From: Burkholderiaceae bacterium
GTDB taxonomy: Bacteria > Pseudomonadota > Gammaproteobacteria > Burkholderiales > Burkholderiaceae_E
Assembly (NCBI GenBank): GCA_016710525.1
Contig: JADJVQ010000008.1
Coordinates: 81,641 to 145,640 of the forward strand
Direction of reading: 5' to 3'
DNA: 64,000 bases
A model generated the notes under the pieces. The model searched no databases and was not told the DNA's origin. It saw only the letters and a program-made list of their open reading frames with translations. Positions 56,581-64,000 of this stretch are shown here, piece by piece. A program made the translations under genes and the position numbers. Every line of letters starts with the position of its first letter. Position 1 is the first letter of the stretch.

Positions 56581-58079
56581 CTGCGGCGGGGGCGATCGGC
56601 CGGGCGTCGATGGCGGCGTTCGGCGCGGCCATCGGGCCGGCGCTGGCAGGCGGCACGCCCTGTGCGGCGATTTCGGCGCCCGGCTGCATCCGCGGGCGTA
56701 CGCGCAGCCGGAATCCGTCCGGCTTGAGCGTCAGGGTCTCCTTGATGGCGAGCCGATAGTCGTGCGGATCGGACAGCGCGAAGCGCTGCAAAATGACGGC
56801 CAAGGCAAGCTTGGCTTCCGTGAGCGCGAACTGCTGGCCGATGCAGGCGCGCTCGCCGTTGCCGAACGGCTTGTAGGCATGGGGGTGGAACTGCGCGCGG
56901 GCGGCGGGCAGGAACCGGTCGATGTCGAAGGCGTCGGGCCGGGGCCAGTGGCGGGGATGGCGGTGCAATGCGGGCAGGAACACGATGACCCGCTGGCCCT
57001 TGCGAATCGTGTAGCGGCCGCCGATCGTGGTGTCTTCGTTGGCGGACAGGGCATACGACGGCGCGGTCGGCCACAGACGCAGGGTTTCGCGCAGCACGCG
57101 CTCGATCACCTCGAGCTGCGCGAGGTGCTCGTAGCGCGGGGTCTGAGCGTTCGGCAGCACCCGATCGACTTCGGCGTAGCAGCGCGCCAGCACTTCCGGA
57201 TGGCGCATCAGCAGATACAGCGCAAAGGTCAGCAGGCCGCTGGTGGTTTCGTGCCCCGCGATCAGGAAGGTGATGACCTGGGAGCGGATGTTCTCGCTGT
57301 CGAGGGCCTCTCCGGTGAGCGGGTCGCGGGCCTGCAGCATCAGCCCGAGCAGGTCGCGGGTCGGTGCCTGGTCCGGACCGGCGGCCCGGCGCGCCGCGAT
57401 CACTTCGTCGACCAGGGGATGCATCTGGGCGATGTCGCGGTCGATGCGCTGCAGGCTGGACGTCATCAGCCGGTTTTGCAGCGGCAGCCGGGTGAGGCGG
57501 CGCATGACTTCGGCCAGCACATCGACCATCGCATCGAGGAACGGATGCATCGCGTCGCGGGAGAACGAATCGAAGCGGTAGCCGAAGCCCGCCAGCGAGA
57601 TCGTGTCCAGGGTGAGCCGGGTCATGTCGTCGGCCACCGCGATGTCGGCATCGGGGCCGCCGCGCGCCCACTTGGCGGCGAGCTGCTCAGCCACCTCGAG
57701 CATCATCGGGAAGTAGCCCTTCATGGCCCGCTGGCTGAAGGCCGGCAGCAGGATCCGGTGCGCCTTGCCCCAGTTGGGCTCGTCGCCGCGTGCGGTGAAC
57801 AGGCCATCGCCGGCCAGCCGGCGCAGCGTGGACAGCGGCGGCCCGATGGTCTTGTGGAAGCGCGTCGGGTCCGAGAGTTCCTGGACCAGATCGGGATCGA
57901 ACACGAAGGGCAGCCGTGCGCCGGCGAAGTCCAGTGCCAGGATGCCGTCGAACTGGCGGCTGGTCTCGAGCAGGTACTGGGTGATCCGCGAGGTCGGGAT
58001 CTGCAGCAGATTGCCGATCCAGGGCAGGCCGGGCGGCGAGGGGATGTCGTGTTCAGTCAACAAGCGGTCCGATTCTATC

Positions 58080-58123
58080 TGACATTAATCGCTGTCACTT
58101 TAGGTCGGCCGACAATTGGTGTC
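58080..58123. promoter_or_regulatory. Two GACA/TGTC inverted repeats between the P450 and TetR genes
   Basis: TGACA-N8-TGTCA (58080-58097) and GACA-N5-TGTC (58111-58123) lie in the 71-bp gap between the divergent CYP102-like and TetR genes. They share the GACA half-site and could be operators through which the TetR protein represses both genes. Confidence 0.5.
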
Positions 58124-58134
58124 AACATCGAGCC

Positions 58135-58812
58135 ATGTCCGATCCCGCCCGTGCTCCGAAGCCTGTGCCCTCCGCCGCGGCGCGACCCGGACCCGCGCGC
58201 GCCTATGGCGGAGTCAGTGAAGAGCAGCGTCGTGCGGCCCGACGCGTGCGCTTGCTCGAGGCGGGGCTCGAGATCATCGGCACCCAGGGATATGCCGCCG
58301 CCACGCTGCGGGCGGTCTGCGCCAGGGCCGAACTCACCGAGCGGTACTTCTACGAGTCGTTCGCCAACCGCGAGGCGCTGCTGGTCGGGGTGCATCGCTG
58401 GGTCGTCGACCAGTTGCGGGCCGATCTGGCCGCTGGCTTTCAGCGCAGCGATGCCAGCGCGGACGGCCGGGCGCGGACGGGGCTGGCGGTGTTCTTCGAG
58501 ATGCTGCGCGCCGATCCGCGCAAGGCGCGGGTCCTGCTGTTCGAGATGCTCGGGGTCAGTGCCGATCTGGACCGGATGTACCAGCAGACGGCCGGCGAAT
58601 TCCTGCGTTTCGTGATGACCGCCTTCCGCCCGCTGATGCCGGCCGAGCGGCTGGCCAGCGCCGACGAGGCGATGGTCTTCGCCGGTCTGGTCGGCGCGGT
58701 TTTTCACATCGCGATCCGCTGGCACCTGACACGGTACGAAACTCCGCTGCCGACCGTGCTCGAGAGCTGCATGGTGCTGTTCAGGGACTTGTCGCGCACA
58801 CCGGCGGTCTGA
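58135..58812 (+). CDS. TetR-family regulator divergent from the CYP102-like gene
   Basis: This 225-residue regulator has a disordered N-terminus of about 25 residues, then a helix-turn-helix (RLLEAGLEIIGTQGYAAATL, CARAELTERYFYESFANREA) and a C-terminal ligand domain. Regulators of this type control bacterial CYP102 genes in response to fatty acids. The divergent arrangement and the shared inverted repeats in between support the same role here. Confidence 0.9.
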   Translation: MSDPARAPKPVPSAAARPGPARAYGGVSEEQRRAARRVRLLEAGLEIIGTQGYAAATLRAVCARAELTERYFYESFANREALLVGVHRWVVDQLRADLAAGFQRSDASADGRARTGLAVFFEMLRADPRKARVLLFEMLGVSADLDRMYQQTAGEFLRFVMTAFRPLMPAERLASADEAMVFAGLVGAVFHIAIRWHLTRYETPLPTVLESCMVLFRDLSRTPAV

Positions 58813-58943
58813 CGGGCCGGGCCTGCGCCGTAGGCGCGTTCCCATGTCGGTGCGCCGCGCCAGCGGCGCGCATGCATGCTAGATTGGTCGTCCAGCCCGC
58901 CCCGCTCGAAGGTGCGGCGCACCCATCTGACCGGAGGAATCGA

Positions 58944-60512
58944 ATGCTTCACCGCCTCATCGCCCTCGCCGCGACTCTGCTGATCCTGGCCGGCGGCCCG
59001 GCGGCCGCCCAGACGCTGAAATGGGCCGCCCAGAACGACATCCTGACGTTCGACCCGCACTCGCAGAACCACGCCACCACGAACACGATGATCATGCACG
59101 TGTACGAGGGGCTGACCCGCTACGACCGCAACTACAAGGTCGAGCCCGCGCTGGCCACCAGCTGGCAGCAGATGGGCCCGCTGCAGTGGCGGTTCAACCT
59201 GCGCAAGGATGTGAAGTTCCAGGATGGATCGCCGCTCACCGCCGATGACGTGGTGTTTTCGTTCGGGCGGATCCGCCAGCCGCAGGGCACGATGCAGATC
59301 TACGTGACCGGCGTCAAGGAAGTGAAGAAGGTCGACGCCAATACCGTCGATTTCCTGCTCGAGGCGCCGGTGCCGATCCTGCTGCGCAACATCATCGACT
59401 TCCGGATCATGAGCAAGGCCTGGGCCGAGAAGAACAAGTCCGAGAAGGTCCAGAACTACGCGGCTCGGGAAGATACCTACGCCTCGCGCAATGCAATGGC
59501 ACCGGCCCCTACATCCTGAAAGAATGGGCGCCCGATCAACGCATCGTCCTGACGTCGAATCCGGGCTGGTGGGACCTGCGCGAGGGCAATGTCCGCGACG
59601 TCATCTACACGCCGATCAAGGCCGATGCAACGCGGGTCGCCGCCCTGCTGGCGGGCGACGTCGACATCGTCACCGACGTGCCGACGCAGGACGTCGCGCG
59701 GCTGCGCCAGATGCCCAACCTGAAGGTGGTCGACGGCGTCGAAGTGCGCACCATCTTCATCGGCATGGACCAGTTCTCGAACGAACTCGCCGGATCCAAT
59801 GTCAAAGGAAAGAACCCGTTCAAGGACGCGCGGGTGCGCAAGGCGCTGAATCTGGCGGTGGATCGAGTCGGGATCCAGCGCTCCATCATGCGCGGGCTTT
59901 CCATTCCGGCGGCGATCATGGTGGCGCCAGGTGTCAATGGTCATAGCAAGGACCTTGACAAGGTCGCTGTGGCGGATGCAAAAGCGGCCAAGAAGCTGCT
60001 GGCCGAGGCCGGTTATCCCAACGGCTTCGAGTTCACGCTCGATTGCCCGAACAACCGCTATGTGAACGACGAGGAAGTCTGCCAGGCGCTGGTCAGCATG
60101 TGGGCCCGCATCGGCGTCAAGGCCAAGCTGAACGCGATGCCGTTCGCCACCTTCATTCCCAAGATCTTGAAGCACGATACCAACGCGTACCTGCTGGGCT
60201 GGGGCGTGGCCACGTATGACGCGCTGTATTCGCTGCAGTCGCTGGTGCGCACCAAGACCACCGGGGCCGATGGCAACTTCAATCTGGGCCGGGTCAGCAA
60301 TGCCAAGCTCGACCAGATGATCGACGCGGCCCGCATCGAGACCGATGTGGCCAAGCGCGATGCGATGCTGCGCGATGCGTTGAAGATGACGGCCGACGAG
60401 GCGCTGTATGTGCCGATCCATCACCAGATGCGGCCCTGGGCGATGAAGAAGAACATCACCACGTCGCACCGGTCCGATGACCGGCCCGAGGCGCGCTTCA
60501 CGCGCGCATTGA
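58944..60512 (+). pseudogene. Family 5 extracellular solute-binding protein (frameshifted)
   Basis: This periplasmic receptor of a peptide/opine/nickel-type ABC importer starts at ATG 58944 after GGAGGAATCG. It has a signal peptide (ending GPAAAQ) and TFDPHSQNHATTNTMIMHVYEGL. The middle is split at about 59494, where one missing base separates ASRNA from NGTGPYILKEWAPDQ; with it restored the protein is continuous. The normal end is near ARFTR. The frame then reads on to 60835 across an antisense gene, so a second indel near 60500 has probably hidden the TGA at 60510. No permease or ATPase gene follows, so it is an orphan receptor. Confidence 0.8.
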
Positions 60513-60565
60513 ACGCAGTTCCGGGGCGGCTACCGCGGGCATGCATGGCGCGCTCGGCGCCGGCC

Positions 60566-60760
60566 TCAGCCAGTCGGCGCGACCATGCACCGCGCGGGGG
60601 TGGCTACTTCGGGTCGGCGGGGGCGCCGGCGCTCGGGAAGCTGAGCCTGCGGATCGGGCTGGTCGTCGGGGCCCTCTTTCTTGGCGGCCTTTTCGGCCTT
60701 CTTGCGCTTCTTGGCCTGCTCGCGCTGGCGCTTTTCGAACTGGTAGTTCGGCTTTTGCAT
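60566..60760 (-). CDS. Small Lys/Arg/Glu-rich protein
   Basis: This 64-residue highly charged protein begins MQKPNYQFEKRQREQAKKRK, a start that is common in short conserved hypothetical proteins of betaproteobacteria. It is predicted to be helical and then disordered. No function is known. It lies opposite the read-through tail of the solute-binding protein frame, which is one reason to think that tail is not real. Confidence 0.65.
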   Translation of the reverse strand: MQKPNYQFEKRQREQAKKRKKAEKAAKKEGPDDQPDPQAQLPERRRPRRPEVATPARCMVAPTG

Positions 60761-60975
60761 CGGATTCCTTTGTGCCTGCGCCGCTCACCCGTTCATGAAT
60801 TCGCCGGTCGGGCGTCGACACCGGCAGCCCAATGATCGCACACCGGCCTGCCGCCGCGGGCGCAGCGAGCCGGCGGCCCGCCGGGAGCGGGCGTTCCCGG
60901 GAGCGGGCAGGGCGACCGGCCAAGGCTGGCGTACAGTGCCGGGCTGACCCTCAATCGCCGATCCGAAAGGCCCGC

Positions 60976-62352
60976 ATGGCGACGCTGCTGATCACTCATG
61001 CCCGCACGCTCGCCACCTTCGACGACGCGGGGCGCGAACTGCACGATGCCCACCTGATGGTCCGTGACGGGGTGATCGAATCGATCGGCCCCTCGCACGA
61101 GGCGCCGGACGGGGCCGACGAGGTGATCGACGCGAGCCGCTGCCTGGTGATGCCCGGCCTGGTCAACACCCATCACCACATGTATCAGTCGCTGACCCGG
61201 GCGGTTGCCGCCGTGCAGGATGCCGAACTCTTCACCTGGCTGAAGGGCCTGTACCCGATCTGGGGCCGGATGACGCCCGACATGGTGCACACCTCCGCGC
61301 TGACCGCGATGGCCGAACTGCTGCTGTCGGGCTGCACCACCTCCAGCGATCACTTGTATCTGTTCCCCAATGGCGCACGGCTGGACGACACCATCGAGGC
61401 GGCGCGCGCGATCGGCATGCGGTTTCATGCGATGCGCGGATCCATGAGCGTGGGTGAGTCCGCGGGCGGACTGCCGCCCGATTCGCTGGTCGAGCGCGAG
61501 GAGGCGATCCTGGTCGATTCGCAGCGCGTCGTGACCCGCTATCACGATGCGGCCCGCCACGCGATGATCCGCGTCGGCCTGGCGCCGTGCTCGCCGTTTT
61601 CGGTCAGCCGCGACCTGATGCGCGAATCGGCCGCGCTGGCGCGCTCGTTTGCCGGCATGGGCGTGCGCCTGCACACCCACCTGGCCGAAAACGACCACGA
61701 CGTGGCCTATTCGCGCGAGCGCTTCGGCATGACGCCCACCGAATACGCCGAGAGCCTGGGCTGGCTGGGCGAAGACGTCTGGCACGCCCACTGCGTGAAG
61801 CTCGATGCGCACGGCATCGGCCGCTTCGCCGCCACCGGCACCGGCGTTGCCCATTGCCCCTGCAGCAACATGCGCCTGGCCAGCGGCATTGCGCCGGTGC
61901 GCCGGATGCTCGACCACGGGGTGCGGGTCGGCCTGGGCGTCGACGGCAGCGCCAGCAACGACGGCGCGCAGATGATCGGCGAAGCCCGTCAGGCGATGCT
62001 GCTGGCGCGGGTGGGCCGCTCGCTGCAGCCCTTCGGCTGTGACGACGGTGGACGTGAACTGTCGGCGCGCGACACGCTGCGCCTGGCGACCCGCGGCGGC
62101 GCCGCGGTGCTCGGGCGCAACGACATCGGCTGCCTGGCTCCCGGGATGTCCGCGGACATCGCGATGTTTCGCCTGGACACGCTGGCGATGGCTGGTGCTG
62201 CGGTCCATGACCCGCTGGCCGCGCTCGTTTTCTGCGCCAGTCCGCAGGCGCATCACCGGGTTGTCGGCGGGCGGGTGGTGGGAAGCGCAGCTGACCACGG
62301 CTGGCCGGAGCTGGTCGATCTGCCGCGCGTGCTGGTCGAGGCGGCCGGCTGA
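60976..62352 (+). CDS. 8-oxoguanine deaminase
   Basis: This amidohydrolase-superfamily enzyme converts 8-oxoguanine to urate and ammonia. The 458-residue protein has the metal site NTHHHMYQSLTRAV, the following AVQDAELFTWLKGLYPIW that is characteristic of 8-oxoguanine deaminases, HTHLAENDHD, WHAHCVKL and the final Asp in GLGVDGSASNDGA. The ATG at 60976 follows GAAAGG. Together with guaD, xdhAB and puuD in the window, it supplies a second entry into urate. I am confident of the family and fairly confident of the substrate. Confidence 0.87.
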   Translation: MATLLITHARTLATFDDAGRELHDAHLMVRDGVIESIGPSHEAPDGADEVIDASRCLVMPGLVNTHHHMYQSLTRAVAAVQDAELFTWLKGLYPIWGRMTPDMVHTSALTAMAELLLSGCTTSSDHLYLFPNGARLDDTIEAARAIGMRFHAMRGSMSVGESAGGLPPDSLVEREEAILVDSQRVVTRYHDAARHAMIRVGLAPCSPFSVSRDLMRESAALARSFAGMGVRLHTHLAENDHDVAYSRERFGMTPTEYAESLGWLGEDVWHAHCVKLDAHGIGRFAATGTGVAHCPCSNMRLASGIAPVRRMLDHGVRVGLGVDGSASNDGAQMIGEARQAMLLARVGRSLQPFGCDDGGRELSARDTLRLATRGGAAVLGRNDIGCLAPGMSADIAMFRLDTLAMAGAAVHDPLAALVFCASPQAHHRVVGGRVVGSAADHGWPELVDLPRVLVEAAG

Positions 62353-62413
62353 CCCGATGGCCGGCGCGTCGTTGGAGTCCGCGGCCGGCTTCCCGCGGTC
62401 GCGGTGGCACCCC

Positions 62414-63565
62414 TCAGATGCTCAGGTCGAGCAGGTTGTAGTCCTTCAGGCCGGCCTGCGCGGCGGCATCGTAGTGGAAGGTCTCGCCGGTCTTCGCGTG
62501 CGGCGCGTAGACGAACGGGGTTTCGTGGGGAAAGCGCTGGCGGCGGGCGTCGATGGCATAGCCCAGGGCGCGGGCGCGCTCACGGATGCGCGCCTCGTCA
62601 TAGACGCCGGCGGCCGCATGCACAGTGCCGTGGGTCACCACGCCCAGCACCGAGCGGCGGCGGTGGAAACCGAAATTCACCGTCACCCGCCAGTCGGGAC
62701 TGGTATTGGCGAACGAACCATGGACGGCCTGGCGGTTGGTGATGGCGACGTCGCCCGGCTGGCAGACGATCGGCACGGCATCGCGCAGGCGCTCGGACCC
62801 GTCGCGGGCCACCATCGCCTTGATGTCGGCCTTGCCCAGCTTGTGCGAACCCGGCACCACCCAGACCCCGTTGGCAGGCGTGCAACCGTACAGCTGGGCC
62901 ATGAAATTGAAGCCATGCGTGCCCTCATCCCAGTCGGGACTGTTCCAGTGCGTGACACCATCCTGGTGCCAGGCGACCGACGCGCCCAGGCCGGGCTCCT
63001 TGATGAACAGCGCCTCGTTGAACGGCGTGAAATCGTCGCCGTTGACCGCGGCGGCGACGGCCAGCAGCTGCGGATGTCCGTAGACCCGCAGCGCGGCCGG
63101 CGAGAACTGCAGCGACCCCAGGATCAGGTACACCACTTCCTCGGGCGCATCAGCCGCGGCGGTGGGTTCGAACATCTTGACCGGATGCCGGCCGTTGGCC
63201 AGCTGGGTGCCGCCGAACGGATCACCGAGCGGGCGTGACCACTGCAGCGTCGGCGCGACGCAATCGGCCGACAGCGCCGGGCGGCCGTGGCGGTCGACGG
63301 CGGCGCCGCGGCGCACCGGCAGCCGATCGAGGATGTTCTTGATGTCGGCTTCGATGTCGGCGAGTTCGTCGGACTTCAGGACCCCTTCGAACACATAGAA
63401 TCCGCAGCGCCAATAGGCGGCGAGGATGTCCGGATGGACCTTGCCGTCCGGGGCGAAGCGGATCGGGCCGCGATTGCCCAGCGCGAACGCCCGGCGTTCG
63501 CCCTCGGCCAGATAGTCCCGCATCGCGGCTTCCTGATTGCCGTAGTCGACCATCACTGCGCTCAT
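62414..63565 (-). CDS. Phytanoyl-CoA dioxygenase (PhyH)-family oxygenase
   Basis: This 383-residue Fe(II)/2-oxoglutarate-dependent oxygenase has the facial triad start WHQDGVTHW (His-x-Asp), the distal His in NRQAVHGSFANTS and the Arg for 2-oxoglutarate in DWRVTVNFGFHRR. The length is greater than ectoine hydroxylase and fits a broad PhyH group of unknown substrates. Its start overlaps the stop of the upstream amidohydrolase as ATGA, so the two act together, perhaps by hydroxylating and then hydrolysing the same molecule. Confidence 0.88.
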   Translation of the reverse strand: MSAVMVDYGNQEAAMRDYLAEGERRAFALGNRGPIRFAPDGKVHPDILAAYWRCGFYVFEGVLKSDELADIEADIKNILDRLPVRRGAAVDRHGRPALSADCVAPTLQWSRPLGDPFGGTQLANGRHPVKMFEPTAAADAPEEVVYLILGSLQFSPAALRVYGHPQLLAVAAAVNGDDFTPFNEALFIKEPGLGASVAWHQDGVTHWNSPDWDEGTHGFNFMAQLYGCTPANGVWVVPGSHKLGKADIKAMVARDGSERLRDAVPIVCQPGDVAITNRQAVHGSFANTSPDWRVTVNFGFHRRRSVLGVVTHGTVHAAAGVYDEARIRERARALGYAIDARRQRFPHETPFVYAPHAKTGETFHYDAAAQAGLKDYNLLDLSI

Positions 63566-64000
63566 GTCCGCTCTCCTTGGGTTTGCAGCTCGTCATTGTA
63601 GATGCGTCCGCCCTTCATCACCAGTCGCAGGGCTTCCCCCTGGCCAGCCAGCAGCGAGGGCTCGGCCAGCGGGTCGCCATCGACCACGATCAGGTCGGCC
63701 AGCGCGCCGCGTGCGATCACGCCCAGGCAGGCCTTCCTGGCGCATGAAGCGCGCATTGACCGCGGTGGCGCTTTGCAGGATCTGCGCCATCGGCATGGCC
63801 GGCAGGCGCAATGCGAATTCGTGGGATTGTTGGGTGTGCATGTGACCCAGCAGGTCGGTGCCGAAGCCGATCTCGACGCCGGCATCCTGCGCGATGCGCA
63901 GGGACTCGACCCCCAGCGCGCGCACGCGCTCCAGCTTCTCGAGCATCGTGGCCGGCCAGTGCAGCGCCTTGCCCTCGCTGGCCAGCGCATCGTAGGTGAC
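63562..64000 (-). pseudogene. Amidohydrolase-family protein, 3' part (frameshifted, runs off window)
   Basis: This is the C-terminal third of a metal-dependent amidohydrolase of the imidazolonepropionase/prolidase-like type. It contains IAQDAGVEIGFGTDLLGHMH with the metal-ligand Asp, and the tail LGVIARGALADLIVVDGDPL and LRLVMKGGRIYND. The two parts are in different frames; deleting one C near 63733 joins MRQEG-CLGVIARG. The N-terminus lies beyond 64000. It is coupled to the PhyH gene by ATGA. The substrate is unknown. Confidence 0.8.

Noticed and set aside
60513..60835. C-terminal extension of the solute-binding protein with hydrophobic helices
   Set aside because: It is antisense translation of the small Lys-rich gene and follows a probable second indel near the normal stop.

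Overview
The window reads like a chromosome segment of a high-GC betaproteobacterium, most likely order Burkholderiales. This is inferred from gene content: a PuuD-type urate hydroxylase, split XdhA/XdhB, an aralkylamine dehydrogenase cluster, HAAT transporters, a DUF6622-like membrane protein and a small Lys-rich MQKPNY protein. No tRNA, rRNA, CRISPR array or transposase was seen. The sequence is draft grade. It has G homopolymers of 42 and 31 bases, two stretches made almost only of G and C, and at least eight single-base frameshifts in otherwise well conserved genes.

Region by region. 1-5.4 kb: a LysR regulator, a damaged GC-only stretch, then a response regulator, sensor kinase and DegP-type periplasmic protease, with four 11-bp-spaced operator repeats before the protease. 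5.5-23 kb: purine catabolism. It holds an MFS carrier, PuuD, XdhAB with a divergent LysR, an ABC importer of the BMP (purine nucleoside) type, a Rieske oxygenase, a DMT exporter, a second BMP-type receptor and guanine deaminase. Guanine, xanthine and hypoxanthine would be imported and converted to urate, then to 5-hydroxyisourate. An 8-oxoguanine deaminase at 61 kb feeds the same urate pool.

23.2-40.4 kb: a catabolic island with no recognised single pathway. It holds an SMP-30 lactonase, an acyl-CoA-dehydrogenase-like flavin monooxygenase, VOC proteins, a five-gene branched-chain-amino-acid-type ABC importer, a three-subunit molybdenum hydroxylase, a TetR regulator, a 3-hydroxyisobutyrate-dehydrogenase-like enzyme, a remnant of a flavin reductase, a PcaD-like hydrolase, a LLM flavin oxidoreductase, a PuuE-like deacetylase and a two-domain VOC enzyme. 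Nearly identical inverted repeats (GCTGATCG-N2-CGATCAGC) lie upstream of the genes at its two outer ends.

40.6-44 kb: an aralkylamine dehydrogenase cluster (aauB-mauE-mauD-aauA-cytochrome c). 44.9-48.8 kb: an ion-homeostasis unit. A promoter, a short structured leader with an intrinsic terminator (candidate riboswitch), a ClC channel/exchanger and a CPA1 cation/proton antiporter are followed by a convergent MscS channel. 49-54 kb: a Coq4-like protein, MBL hydrolase, FMN reductase, NUDIX hydrolase, a damaged DMT transporter and a quinone-reductase-like flavoprotein. 54-60.8 kb: a rhodanese and a CYP102 (P450-BM3-like) fused P450-reductase with a divergent TetR, an orphan family-5 solute-binding protein and a small Lys-rich protein. 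61-64 kb: 8-oxoguanine deaminase, then a minus-strand pair of a phytanoyl-CoA-dioxygenase-like enzyme and an amidohydrolase that runs off the window.
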